Assembly: GCF_000745015.1 (NCBI RefSeq)
Contig: NZ_JQNA01000002.1
Span: 5,208,001 to 5,272,000 of the forward strand
DNA: 64,000 nucleotides
Direction of reading: 5' to 3'
DNA from: Burkholderia sp. 9120
GTDB taxonomy: Bacteria > Pseudomonadota > Gammaproteobacteria > Burkholderiales > Burkholderiaceae
The notes under the pieces are model-generated. The model did no database searches. It had not been told where the DNA came from and saw only the letters and a program-made list of their open reading frames with translations. This document shows, in pieces, positions 7,739-16,151 of this stretch. Both the position numbers and the translations under genes were made by a program. Within the stretch, counting starts at the first letter, position 1, and the number at the start of each line of letters is the position of its first letter.

Positions 7739-8703
7739 GCCGTGCGGATGCCCCACGCGAACGGATCGCGCTCATCGAAACACAGCCGCCCTTCCGCCAT
7801 GATGTGCGCGTGGCCGGTGATGGTCGGAATCACCGAGCCACCGTCACCGTCGCCCTGAGCGGCGCGCCGATAGCTCGCCTCGAACACGCTGCCGATAATG
7901 CTTTCCTGCCGCCATACCGCGCCTTCGGCGAGCTTGCCGTCGGCCGCGAGACAGGCGATTTTCGCGCTGGTGCCGGTGCCGCACGGCGAGCGGTCGTACG
8001 CGTTGCCCGGGCACAGCACGAAGCTGCGGCTGTCGAGGCCGTCACGCGAGCCCGGTCCGAACAGTTCGATGTGGTCGATCAACGCGCCGTCCGCGCCGGT
8101 AATGCGCTGCGCAATCAATGCGTCGCGAATCGCGCCGCTGAAAGCGGTCAATTCGCCGATGCGCGACGCCTCCAGCGCCTGCCCATGATTGGCCACGAGA
8201 AAAAACCAGTTGCCGCCCCAGCCGATGTCGCCGGTCAACGCGCCGTAGCCTGGCACATCCACCGCGACGGCCTGGCGATAGCGGTAGGCCGGCACGTTGC
8301 GCACGCCGACGCTGCCGTCTTCGTTGAGCGTCGCCTCGACCACGCCGACCGGCGTCTCGATCCGGTGACGCCCGGGCCCGATTCGTCCCAGATGCGCGAG
8401 CGACACGATCAGGCCGATCGTCCCGTGTCCGCACATGCCGAGATAGCCGACGTTGTTGAAAAAGATCACGCCGGCCGCGCAGGTGGGGTCGTGCGGTTCG
8501 CAGAGCAACGCGCCCACCACGACGTCCGAACCGCGCGGCTCGGTGACAACGCCCGCGCGCCAGTCGTCGAAGCGGGTGCGGAACACGTCGAGCCGCTGCG
8601 CCAGGGTGCCGCCGCCGAGGTCCGGGCCGCCCGTCACCACGAGGCGGGTCGGTTCACCGCCGGTGTGCGAGTCGATGATATCGATGGTTTTCATGACGCC
8701 CAT
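7735..8703 (-). CDS. lhpA: 4-hydroxyproline 2-epimerase (proline racemase family)
   Basis: A 322-residue proline racemase-family enzyme with both catalytic cysteines, Cys91 in MCGHGT and Cys241 in SPCGTGTSA. That pair is diagnostic of true epimerases rather than the Ser- or Thr-containing dehydratases. It converts trans-4-hydroxy-L-proline to cis-4-hydroxy-D-proline. The N-terminal [10 protein letters not shown] is family-typical. A second ATG at 8694 gives [13 protein letters not shown], the usual length, and may be the real start. Neither start has a strong ribosome site. It is the first gene of the minus-strand operon and its stop overlaps lhpB by ATGA. Confidence 0.92.
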   Translation of the reverse strand: MGVMKTIDIIDSHTGGEPTRLVVTGGPDLGGGTLAQRLDVFRTRFDDWRAGVVTEPRGSDVVVGALLCEPHDPTCAAGVIFFNNVGYLGMCGHGTIGLIVSLAHLGRIGPGRHRIETPVGVVEATLNEDGSVGVRNVPAYRYRQAVAVDVPGYGALTGDIGWGGNWFFLVANHGQALEASRIGELTAFSGAIRDALIAQRITGADGALIDHIELFGPGSRDGLDSRSFVLCPGNAYDRSPCGTGTSAKIACLAADGKLAEGAVWRQESIIGSVFEASYRRAAQGDGDGGSVIPTITGHAHIMAEGRLCFDERDPFAWGIRTA

Positions 8704-9052
8704 GGTAGAAACGACGGACGCTCAAGTCTTGGTGCGCTTGCGCGCGGATTGTGACGATTTCGGCATAGCTTCGACCGCGTGCCGGGCGCGTCCTACTTGA
8801 TAGAAGCCTGTCCCGATCAGGCCTATGCAATACGCAATCCACGCGACCGTACAAGTGCCTCACTGTGCCTGATCGCGCCGCCTCAGCATAATCACCGTTT
8901 TATCCCGATATACGCCGGCTGGCTTGAGACACTGGCATCTCAAGCGTGACGACTATGCCGAAATCGTCATCCGCCGCGCGCGATTGACGCAAGACGGCGG
9001 GATTTTCCCTGCTTACACTGCGCTTCAACACATCACACTCAGGAGAGCAGTC
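8704..9052. promoter_or_regulatory. Divergent lhpA/lhpC control region with duplicated operator-like element
   Basis: CTATGCCGAAATCGTCA (17 bases) occurs at 8953-8969 on the plus strand and at 8752-8768 on the minus strand, each pointing toward its own gene. The similarity extends a further 26 bases with the same internal spacing, including CCGCGCGC and a distal CAAGAC block. The element is therefore about 43 bases, the size of a two-half-site AraC-family target. A separate perfect inverted repeat, CTTGAGA/TCTCAAG, lies at 8923-8944. I infer that the LhpR-type regulator activates both arms from these copies. Confidence 0.7.
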
Positions 9053-9958
9053 GTGGCGCATATCTGGGAAGGCGTATTACCCGCAGTCACCACCAAGTTT
9101 CACGCGGATTTCAGCATAGACCGGACATGGACCGGCAAGAATATCGAAGCACAGATCGACGCGGGCGTCGACGGCATCATCGTGTGCGGGTCGCTGGGCG
9201 AAGCGTCCACGTTGTCGCTTGACGAAAAGTTGCAGGTGCTCGATATCGCCGTGGAAGCCGCGCGCGGCCGTGTGCCGGTTCTGTTGACGATCGCCGAAAA
9301 CAGCACGCTCGACGCCTGCCGTCAGGCCGAAGCCGGTAGTCGCCACGGCGCGGCCGGTTATATGGTGCTGCCGGGCCTGCGCTATCTGTCGGATCGCCGC
9401 GAGACGCTCAACCACTTCCGCAGCGTCGCGGACGCGAGCGCGCTGCCGCTGATGATCTACAACAATCCGCTCGCGTACGGCGTCGACATGACGCCCGACA
9501 TGTTCGCCGAGATCGCCGACGAAGCAAAAATCGTCGCGATCAAGGAATCCTGCGGCGACGTGCGGCGGGTGACCGATCTGATCAACGCGGTCGGCGACCG
9601 TTTCGCGATTCTGTGCGGCGTCGACAATCTGGCGATGGAAGCGATCCTGATGGGCGCGCACGGCTGGGTGGCCGGACTGGTCTGCGCGTTCCCGCGCGAG
9701 ACGGTGACGATCTACAAATTGCTGAAAGCAGGACGCCTGGAAGAAGCCCGTGCGATTTACCGCTGGTTCGCGCCGCTGCTGGCGCTCGACGTGTCGGCGA
9801 AACTCGTGCAGAACATCAAGCTGGCTGAGGCGATTGTGGGGCTGGGCACGGAGCCGGTGCGGCCGCCGCGTCTGCCGCTCGTGGGCGAAGAACGCAAGGC
9901 GGTGGAAACCTTGATTCGCAGCGCGCTGGAAACGCGGCCGGCGCTGCCGCAGATTTAA
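9053..9958 (+). CDS. lhpC: Delta1-pyrroline-4-hydroxy-2-carboxylate deaminase (DHDPS/NAL family)
   Basis: A 301-residue class I aldolase-fold protein. The Schiff-base Lys164 is in VAIKESCGD, the catalytic Tyr136 in IYNNPLAYG, and GSLGEASTLSLDEK fits the phosphate/carboxylate loop. In hydroxyproline clusters this branch deaminates and dehydrates Pyr4H2C to alpha-ketoglutarate semialdehyde. The GTG at 9053 is chosen because AGGAGAG ends 7 bases upstream and the encoded N-terminus is of family length. An in-frame ATG at 8924 would add 43 residues reading through the operator region. The semialdehyde dehydrogenase that should follow is not in this window. Confidence 0.88.
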   Translation: MAHIWEGVLPAVTTKFHADFSIDRTWTGKNIEAQIDAGVDGIIVCGSLGEASTLSLDEKLQVLDIAVEAARGRVPVLLTIAENSTLDACRQAEAGSRHGAAGYMVLPGLRYLSDRRETLNHFRSVADASALPLMIYNNPLAYGVDMTPDMFAEIADEAKIVAIKESCGDVRRVTDLINAVGDRFAILCGVDNLAMEAILMGAHGWVAGLVCAFPRETVTIYKLLKAGRLEEARAIYRWFAPLLALDVSAKLVQNIKLAEAIVGLGTEPVRPPRLPLVGEERKAVETLIRSALETRPALPQI

Positions 9959-10000
9959 GCCGGGTTGAAAATCGGGCGGCCTACAGCCTGCTTAGGCCGC

Positions 10001-10723
10001 TTAAGCCGCTTCTTTCTGCGTATTGGCGGCTTCATCCTGCAGCAGATGCAGAAGCCGGTAGCCGCTTTTATAGACCGGCTGCAGCCGGAAACCGTTCGGC
10101 GCCTCGATTTCGAGCAGCAGGCGCAGGCGCGACACGTGACTGTCGATCGTGCGGGTAAATTCGCGAAACTCGCGGCCCCATACCATCGCGAAAATATGGT
10201 CGCGCGACATCACGCGGCCGATGTTGGAAAAGAACAGCGCCGCGAGCCGGAATTGCGTGCCGGACAATGCCACGATCCGTCCGTTCAGCAGGACGATCTG
10301 GCGGCGTGTATCGAAACGGTACGGTCCGACCTCGAAGCTCGCATTGCTGAATCGCTCGGGATACGTGCGCCGCAGCAGCGCCGCGACGCGTTCGCGAAAC
10401 TCGGCCGGACGCACCGGCAACGCGACATAATCGTCCGCGCCGCCGACGAAGGCACGCACCATGCTCTCCTCCGACGTATCGCTCGACGCGAACACAACCG
10501 GCAAGCGGTCGCCGCCGACCGCGCGCACCAGCCGCAGAATTTCGGCGCCGGCGAGGCGCGCCCCCTGCCAGTCCAGCACCAGCAAGTCCACGGTGGAACG
10601 CGCGAGCGATTTCGACATGGCGAGGCCGTCGTCGTAGGTGACACAGGTGTGGCTGGCGCCGGTCAGGATCTTTTCGATCGACTGACGCATGAGCGGGTCA
10701 TGCTGAAGAATGGCAATGCGCAT
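10001..10723 (-). CDS. OmpR/PhoB-type response regulator with atypical receiver
   Basis: A 240-residue regulator with an N-terminal receiver (1-120) and a C-terminal OmpR winged helix (about 135-230, with RTIDSHVSRLRLLLE and SGYRLL). The phospho-acceptor Asp51 is present, but the acidic pair reads His8-Asp9 and the conserved Lys is Leu102 (DDYVALPVRP). Normal phosphorylation-driven switching is therefore doubtful. No histidine kinase lies nearby. The ATG at 10723 follows GAGAG and gives a standard receiver start. Longer upstream frames would add 55 non-homologous residues. Target genes are unknown. Confidence 0.85.
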   Translation of the reverse strand: MRIAILQHDPLMRQSIEKILTGASHTCVTYDDGLAMSKSLARSTVDLLVLDWQGARLAGAEILRLVRAVGGDRLPVVFASSDTSEESMVRAFVGGADDYVALPVRPAEFRERVAALLRRTYPERFSNASFEVGPYRFDTRRQIVLLNGRIVALSGTQFRLAALFFSNIGRVMSRDHIFAMVWGREFREFTRTIDSHVSRLRLLLEIEAPNGFRLQPVYKSGYRLLHLLQDEAANTQKEAA

Positions 10724-11119
10724 GGGATAACTCTCAACGGATAGGTCGGACGCGATTCTCAGAGGCCCACCCATTCGATCCCATAGGAGCAATCCTAATT
10801 TACATAGATATCGGCTCACGCTGACAGACGCGTCCAGTATTCCTACAGGCGCTTCCGATTGTTCGCGTGGCTTCGTCCTGTCTGGCATTTAAAAATGCCG
10901 CGCCGGGGAACTTTCCCTAAGCTAATTAAGCACTTCCGGAAAGCCACTGCTTTCATCCTGTAAAATCCCGCCTGGCCCCGGTCGTCATCGCGCTCGCCCT
11001 ATCCGGGCCGGCGCGCCGGTGTCCCGTGCTCTACCCCGCGCTTGCCACACTTCTCGCCCGACGACCGCCGTATTTCCACGCGCTACGTGTGGCTTCCAAT
11101 TCAAGACAAGAAACAGGCA
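10724..11119. other. Intergenic region between divergent response regulator and MFS genes
   Basis: No gene is supportable here. The region is less GC-rich than its neighbours around 10790-10930 and includes a near-palindrome GGCATTTAAAAATGCC (10884-10899) that could be an operator. It presumably holds both divergent promoters. Confidence 0.4.
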
Positions 11120-12421
11120 ATGCAAGCGACAAATCTGGGTGGAGCGCAGGCTGTCACCCCACGCCCTCTTGGGCGCAGCGATTACAAGACGCTCGGCCTC
11201 GCGGCTCTCGGCGGGGCGCTGGAGTTCTACGACTTCATCATCTTCGTGTTTTTCGCGCCGGCCATCGGTCAGCTGTTTTTCCCGGCGGACATGCCGGACT
11301 GGCTGCGTCAGGTGCAAACCTTCGGCATCTTCGCCGCGGGCTATCTGGCTCGCCCGCTGGGCGGCATCATCATGGCGCACTTCGGCGACCTGTTCGGCCG
11401 TAAGCGCATGTTCACGCTGAGCGTGCTGCTGATGTCGGTGCCGACGCTAATGATGGGCCTCCTGCCCACCTACGCCAGCATCGGCGTGCTCGCGCCGGTG
11501 CTGCTGCTGCTGTTCCGCGTGATGCAGGGCGCGGCTGTCGGCGGTGAAGTACCGGGCGCGTGGGTGTTCGTCTCCGAGCACGTACCGCAGCGGCACATCG
11601 GCTATGCGTGCGGCACGCTGACGGCCGGTCTCACGGCCGGCATCCTGCTCGGCTCGCTGATCGCGTCGGCGGTCAACCGCCACTTCGCGCCGGCGGAAAT
11701 CTCGGCGTACGCATGGCGTATTCCGTTCCTGGTCGGCGGCGTGTTCGGCATGTTCTCGGTCTATCTGCGCCGCTGGCTACACGAAACGCCGGTGTTCGCC
11801 GAGCTCAAGCAGCGCAAGGCGATTGCCGCCGAAGTGCCGCTCAAGGCCGTGCTGCGCGATCACGGCCGCGCGGTGATCGTGTCGATGCTGCTCACGTGGA
11901 TGCTGTCGGCCGCGATCGTGGTGGTCATTCTGATGACGCCGACGCTGCTGCAGAAGCAGTTTCACGTCGCGCCGGCCACCGCGTTGCTGGCGAACTGCGT
12001 GGCGACGCTGTGCCTGACGATCGGCTGCGTGCTGGCGGGCTCGATTGCCGGCCGGATCGGCGCGGGGCGCACGATTTTCGTCGGCGGACTCGCGCTGGCG
12101 CTCACCTACTACGTGATGTTCCAGCAACTCGCCGCCGATACCTCGGCGCTGGTGCCGCTGTATGGCGCGGCCGGGCTGTTCGTCGGCGTGATCGGCGCGA
12201 TTCCGTTCGTGATGGTCAAGGCGTTCCCGCCGGCGGTGCGCTTCTCGGGCATTTCGTTCTCGTACAACGTCGCGTATGCGGTGTTCGGCGGCCTCACGCC
12301 GATCGCCGTTTCGCTGATGATGAAGTCCAACCCGATGGCCGCGCCGATGTATGTCGGCACGATCTGCGTGCTCGGGGCGTTGACGACGCTGTTTATCAAG
12401 GACGCGTCGCAGGCGCATTGA
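11120..12421 (+). CDS. MFS transporter, metabolite:H+ symporter (MHS) family
   Basis: A 433-residue inner-membrane protein with about 12 predicted helices. The MHS features are present: GGALEFYDFIIFVFFAP in helix 1, ARPLGGIIMAHFGDLFGRKR as the loop 2-3 signature, and RVMQGAAVGGEVPGAWVFVSEH in helix 4-5. Relatives carry organic acids, betaine or proline. I placed the start at the ATG at 11120 with a weak ACAGG before it. A longer in-frame ATG at 11042 adds 26 polar residues that are atypical for the family. The substrate cannot be read from sequence. A strong hairpin at 12451-12485 ends the transcript. Confidence 0.85.
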   Translation: MQATNLGGAQAVTPRPLGRSDYKTLGLAALGGALEFYDFIIFVFFAPAIGQLFFPADMPDWLRQVQTFGIFAAGYLARPLGGIIMAHFGDLFGRKRMFTLSVLLMSVPTLMMGLLPTYASIGVLAPVLLLLFRVMQGAAVGGEVPGAWVFVSEHVPQRHIGYACGTLTAGLTAGILLGSLIASAVNRHFAPAEISAYAWRIPFLVGGVFGMFSVYLRRWLHETPVFAELKQRKAIAAEVPLKAVLRDHGRAVIVSMLLTWMLSAAIVVVILMTPTLLQKQFHVAPATALLANCVATLCLTIGCVLAGSIAGRIGAGRTIFVGGLALALTYYVMFQQLAADTSALVPLYGAAGLFVGVIGAIPFVMVKAFPPAVRFSGISFSYNVAYAVFGGLTPIAVSLMMKSNPMAAPMYVGTICVLGALTTLFIKDASQAH

Positions 12422-12450
12422 GCGGGCGGCTTACGCTGCCGGTGTTTCGC

Positions 12451-12485
12451 AACGACGGCGCGCCTCGGGCGCGCCGTTGTCGTTT
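12451..12485 (+). terminator. Rho-independent terminator after the MHS transporter
   Basis: A GC-rich stem (ACGGCGCGCC pairing with GGCGCGCCGT) is followed by a short T run (CGTTT), 30 bases after the transporter stop. Confidence 0.7.
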
Positions 12486-12639
12486 GAACTGGCCTGTGCG
12501 TAGGCATCGGAGCAGGCGTACAGGCCCGCATTGGCCTGCCGTCGCGAGCAAAACCTCGCGCGTTTCCGTAGTCCCCCGACATGCATACTTCACGTAGTCC
12601 CGAAACATGACGCGCTGCATCGCGCCTACGATGTAACGC

Positions 12640-14115
12640 ATGAACTCGCCCAAACCCTCCCTCTCGCCCGCCCTCGGCCGGATTCTCGCGACCGTCAGCG
12701 TCGGCTTCGTGGTTACCCAGCTGGACGTGACCATCGTCAATATCGCGCTGCCGAAAATCGGCGCGGACCTGCACGCGAATGTGGCCGGCCTGCAGTGGGT
12801 CGTCGACGCCTACACGCTCGCGTTCGCCGTGCTGATGCTGTCGGCCGGCGTGCTCGGCGACCGGCTCGGCACGCGACGCATGTACGCGGCGGGCATCGTG
12901 CTGTTCGCGCTTGCGTCGCTGGCCTGCGGACTGGCGCTCGATGCCACCCTGCTGGTCGCCGCGCGCGCGGTGCAAGGCATCGGCGCCGCGGCCATGCTGC
13001 CGAATTCGCTCGCGCTGCTCAACCGCGCGTACGGGCACGACCCGAAACTGCGCGCCCGCGCGGTGGGACTATGGACCGCCGCCGGCGCGATTTCGATCGC
13101 GGCGGGACCGGTGGTTGGCGGTCTGCTGATCGCGGCGTTCGGCTGGCGCAGCATCTTTCTCGTCAACCTGCCGATTTGCGCGGCCGGCCTGCTCGCCACG
13201 TTGCTGTGGGTGCCGCGCACTGAAACCACCCCTCGAGATTCGCAACAGACGGCCGGAACCCGCCCAGCCGCGCCCCGTGGCATCGATCTGAGCGGCCAGT
13301 GCCTCGCGATCGTCGCGCTGACCGCCTTCGTCGCCGCGGTGATCGAATGGCGGCCGCTGGGGCTGAGCCACCCGCTGGTGGCCGGCGGTTTCGTGCTCGC
13401 GCTGGTCGCCGCAGGCGCGTTCATCGCCGTGGAAGCGCGCACCGAATCGCCGATGCTGCCGCTGTCGCTCTTCGGCAAACGCAGTTTCAGCGTGGCGGTG
13501 CTGTTCGGCATCTGCGTAAATCTGACGTACTACGGCATGGTGTTCGTATTGAGCCTGTACTTGCAGCGCGGACGCGGCTACACGCCGTTGCAGGCGGGTC
13601 TGGCCTTCCTGCCGTTGACGGGCGGCTTCCTGATCTCGAACGTGGCGAGCGGCTGGGTCGTGGGACGTTTCGGCGTGCGGGTGCCGATGATCGCCGGCGC
13701 GATTACCGCGGGGCTCGGCTATGGCCTGCTGCATTTCGTCGACGCCAGCACGCCGCTGATCGGCTTGCTGCTGCCGTTCCTGCTGATTCCGTCGGGCATG
13801 GGGCTGGCCGTCCCCGCCATGACCACCGCCGTGCTGGCCTCGGCCGAAGCGAAGCGGGCGGCCACCGCGTCCGCGGTATTGAACACCGCGCGGCAAGCCG
13901 GCGGCGCGGTGGGCGTGGCGGCCTTCGGCGCGCTGGCAAGCGGTGCGGCCGCCCCGCAGATCGTCGCGGGCATGCAGGCCGCGACCGCCATCTCGGTCGG
14001 ACTACTGGCGCTCGGTGGCATGCTGAGCTGCTTCATTCATCCACAGCCGCATACGTCGTCATCGTCATCGCGCGGCGTGGACGATACGCGGGTTGGCGAA
14101 TCTCGGTCTCGCTGA
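12640..14115 (+). CDS. MFS drug-efflux transporter, DHA2 (EmrB/QacA) family, 14 TM
   Basis: A 491-residue inner-membrane protein with about 14 hydrophobic segments. Helix 1 has QLDVTIVNIALPKIG, typical of DHA2 pumps, and the A-loop reads GVLGDRLGTRRM. Motif C lies in helix 5 (WTAAGAISIAAGPVVGG). Members export drugs, dyes or siderophore-like compounds by proton antiport. No fused or adjacent EmrA-type adaptor is present, so it probably acts alone across the inner membrane. The C-terminal tail is Ser-rich. The start at 12640 lacks a clear ribosome site. No regulator is adjacent. Confidence 0.85.
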   Translation: MNSPKPSLSPALGRILATVSVGFVVTQLDVTIVNIALPKIGADLHANVAGLQWVVDAYTLAFAVLMLSAGVLGDRLGTRRMYAAGIVLFALASLACGLALDATLLVAARAVQGIGAAAMLPNSLALLNRAYGHDPKLRARAVGLWTAAGAISIAAGPVVGGLLIAAFGWRSIFLVNLPICAAGLLATLLWVPRTETTPRDSQQTAGTRPAAPRGIDLSGQCLAIVALTAFVAAVIEWRPLGLSHPLVAGGFVLALVAAGAFIAVEARTESPMLPLSLFGKRSFSVAVLFGICVNLTYYGMVFVLSLYLQRGRGYTPLQAGLAFLPLTGGFLISNVASGWVVGRFGVRVPMIAGAITAGLGYGLLHFVDASTPLIGLLLPFLLIPSGMGLAVPAMTTAVLASAEAKRAATASAVLNTARQAGGAVGVAAFGALASGAAAPQIVAGMQAATAISVGLLALGGMLSCFIHPQPHTSSSSSRGVDDTRVGESRSR

Positions 14116-14142
14116 AAACCTACGCTTTTTATCCGCGCAAAA

Positions 14143-14181
14143 AACAACCCCCGCGATTGCGTGAGCAATGCGGGGGTTGTT
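14143..14181 (-). terminator. Strong terminator between convergent genes
   Basis: A 15-bp stem with one bulge (CAACCCCCGC...ATTGC / GCAAT...GCGGGGGTTG). On the minus strand it is followed by a run of six T, so it best serves the 14266-14538 transcript. On the plus strand it may also stop the DHA2 gene. Confidence 0.8.
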
Positions 14182-14265
14182 GTCGACGAGACGTAGCGAA
14201 ACTGCGGCGCAGCTCCAGCGCAGCGGCCGCGCGAAAAACCTTGCGCCGGCGCCGCTACGACGCCT

Positions 14266-14538
14266 TTACAGCGACGCCTCCTGAATCGTGCCGGTATCGA
14301 TCGCGCGCTCGATCAGACCTTCGTTCTGCGCTTTGGCGATCGCGTCGGCGATCAGCTTTTCCGGTTCCTCGATCTCGGCCTTCAGCGCGCTGAGGAACCC
14401 CGAGGCATCCAGAACGACCAGCGTTTTGGCCGAATCGGCGAGGCTGATGATCACCCGGTGAGGGGTCGGCCCTTCGCCGAGGCTCGCGCACAACTGCGTG
14501 ACGTTGCCGCCAATGGTTTGCTCGAAACTTTGAATCAT
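14266..14538 (-). CDS. Conserved-looking hypothetical protein, 90 aa
   Basis: A 90-residue soluble protein with no signal or membrane segment. The N-terminal half predicts a beta-rich core (HRVIISLADSAKTLVVLDASGF). The C-terminal half is helical and acidic (LKAEIEEPEKLIADAIAKAQ). AAGGGAG lies 7 bases before the ATG, which supports translation, and a terminator follows. I do not recognise the family. It is the last gene of a minus-strand run that includes DoxX, a VOC protein and a FucU/RbsD homologue. Confidence 0.65.
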   Translation of the reverse strand: MIQSFEQTIGGNVTQLCASLGEGPTPHRVIISLADSAKTLVVLDASGFLSALKAEIEEPEKLIADAIAKAQNEGLIERAIDTGTIQEASL

Positions 14539-14602
14539 TATTTGCTCCCTTGGTTACAGCCAGAATCACAAGCACTCGATACAGCCTACCGCAACCCGTC
14601 GA

Positions 14603-15034
14603 TCAGCGACCCAGCCCGCCTCGTGGCGCACGCGCACCGTCGATACTGATACGGCCCGCGCCGGTCACGAACAGCAGCAGGAAACCGCCCGCGATCCCGA
14701 TGTTCTTCCAGAAATGAATCACCATGTCGCGTTGCAGCGCAGCGTCGGTGACGTTCCAGAAATCGTGGCCGAGCACCGCCGTCGCGACCGTGTACACGGC
14801 CATGATCAGCGCCAGCGGGCGCACCTTGAAGCCGACGATCAGCAGCAGGCCGCCGAGCGCTTCGACCGCGGTGGCGATCGGCGCGGCGATCTGCACGAAG
14901 GGCACGCCCTTCGAATGCAGGTAGCCGACGAAGCCCGCATAGCCCAGCAGTTTCATCACGCCGCCCCACAGAAACAACACGGCGAGCGCAATACGCGCGA
15001 TGAGGATGACGCCGGAATCGACGGGACGCGTCAT
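14603..15034 (-). CDS. DoxX-family membrane protein
   Basis: A 143-residue integral membrane protein with four hydrophobic helices. The DoxX pattern shows as RIALAVLFLWGGVMKLLGY in helix 1 and PIATAVEALGGLLLIVGF in helix 2, followed by a helix pair around HFWKNIGIAGGFLLLF. DoxX proteins are small quinone-linked or redox-associated membrane proteins whose precise chemistry varies. AGGAGTTCCTC precedes the ATG. It is co-directional with the neighbouring small genes and could be cotranscribed. Confidence 0.85.
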   Translation of the reverse strand: MTRPVDSGVILIARIALAVLFLWGGVMKLLGYAGFVGYLHSKGVPFVQIAAPIATAVEALGGLLLIVGFKVRPLALIMAVYTVATAVLGHDFWNVTDAALQRDMVIHFWKNIGIAGGFLLLFVTGAGRISIDGARAPRGGLGR

Positions 15035-15156
15035 GAGGAACTCCTGTAAATGAATAAGCAGCAGACCCGGCTAAAACGCCGCAGTTCCCCGCTGTGCACC
15101 TGAGAATATGTGCATTGCCCGTCTTTTCCAAGCCCGGGCGGGGTGGGTGACATTAG

Positions 15157-15564
15157 TCAGGCTTGAGGATAGCTCGCCACTTCGATCAGATTACCGTCCG
15201 GATCGCGGCAGTACACCGAGGTCATCTTGCCGCGCGCGCCGTCGCGCTCGACCGGGCCGGCCTCGATCGCCACGCCCTGCGCCAGCCAATGCGCTTTGAC
15301 TTCAGCGGGACTCGTGGTGGTGATAAAGCACAGATCGGCGCTGCCCGGCACCGGCTCACGCCCGGTGAACCACGCGACGGTATCGGCCATGGCGGGGCGC
15401 AGATTGATCTTCTGATTGCCGTAGGTCATCGCGACCCGCGTGCCGGTGCGCGATTCGAACTCGGTGCGTTGCATGCCGAGCATACGTGCGTACCAGGCGG
15501 CGCTGGCCTCCACGTCGGCAACGTTCAGAACGAGGTGATCGAGCGTGTCGATTGAGAAACTCAT
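15157..15564 (-). CDS. VOC-family (glyoxalase/bleomycin resistance-like) protein
   Basis: A 135-residue single-domain VOC protein made of two beta-alpha-beta-beta-beta modules. It has LDHLVLNVADVEASAAWYARML at residues 8-29 with His10 as a likely metal ligand. It closes with YCRDPDGNLIEVASY, where the Glu is the usual last ligand. Such proteins are lyases, dioxygenases or thiol transferases for small molecules, or resistance proteins. The specific substrate is not deducible. It lies between fucU/rbsD-like and doxX-like genes on the same strand. Confidence 0.85.
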   Translation of the reverse strand: MSFSIDTLDHLVLNVADVEASAAWYARMLGMQRTEFESRTGTRVAMTYGNQKINLRPAMADTVAWFTGREPVPGSADLCFITTTSPAEVKAHWLAQGVAIEAGPVERDGARGKMTSVYCRDPDGNLIEVASYPQA

Positions 15565-15639
15565 GAGGTTCGTCCTTGCGAGGTAACGTGAGGCGCGCCG
15601 CTGGGTGGCAGCTAGCGAGCTAGCGGCAGCGAACCGGGC

Positions 15640-16104
15640 TTACGACTGAGGCGCGTCCGGCGCCAGCAACACGCCCTTGGTGAACACGAAGCAGCCATAG
15701 CCGCGCTCTTCGCCCGTGGAGATCACGCAATAGGCCTTGCGCGCGCGCTCATAAAAAGCGAATCGCTCGATCGACACGAACGGCACGTCGCGACCTTCGG
15801 CAGCGTTGACCTCGATCTGCGCTTCGCGCTGCACGGCGGGGATCGTCTGCGGCTCGCCCACCACTTCCATCCGCGACGCGGGATGGTCAATGAACGTGTC
15901 CAGCGGCATCACCGACAACACCGCGCGAATCGCACGCGGCGCGCTCACGCCGTCGAGGCGGAGCAGTTCGCCCAGCACCGACTCGCGCGCGACCGAACTG
16001 CCCGGGAAGTTGGCGTCGCAGATCACGAGTTCGTCGCCGTGGCCCATCGAGCGTAGCGCATGCAGTATGTCGGCATTGAGCAGCGGGTCCAGATTCTTCA
16101 GCAC
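15640..16104 (-). CDS. RbsD/FucU-family sugar mutarotase or pyranase
   Basis: A 154-residue cytoplasmic protein of the RbsD/FucU fold. It starts LKNLDPLLNADILHALRSMG and continues GDELVICDANFPG, the family hallmark including the Asp and Asn near the active site. The C-terminal YGCFVFTKGVL closes the domain. Members interconvert anomers of fucose or ring forms of ribose before phosphorylation. FucU branch features (short acidic HGDE) suggest fucose. I set the start at the GTG at 16104 because AAGGAGAG lies 6 bases upstream. The ATG further upstream would add 66 unrelated residues. No sugar kinase or transporter is adjacent. Confidence 0.85.
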   Translation of the reverse strand: MLKNLDPLLNADILHALRSMGHGDELVICDANFPGSSVARESVLGELLRLDGVSAPRAIRAVLSVMPLDTFIDHPASRMEVVGEPQTIPAVQREAQIEVNAAEGRDVPFVSIERFAFYERARKAYCVISTGEERGYGCFVFTKGVLLAPDAPQS

Positions 16105-16151
16105 GGTCTCTCCTTGAGGTCCGATTGGCGGCTTACCGCCGGGTGTGGACG

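Noticed and set aside
11120..12421. The MHS transporter as part of the hydroxyproline cluster
   Set aside because: An unrelated response regulator on the opposite strand separates it from lhpC, and the operator element does not recur upstream of it.
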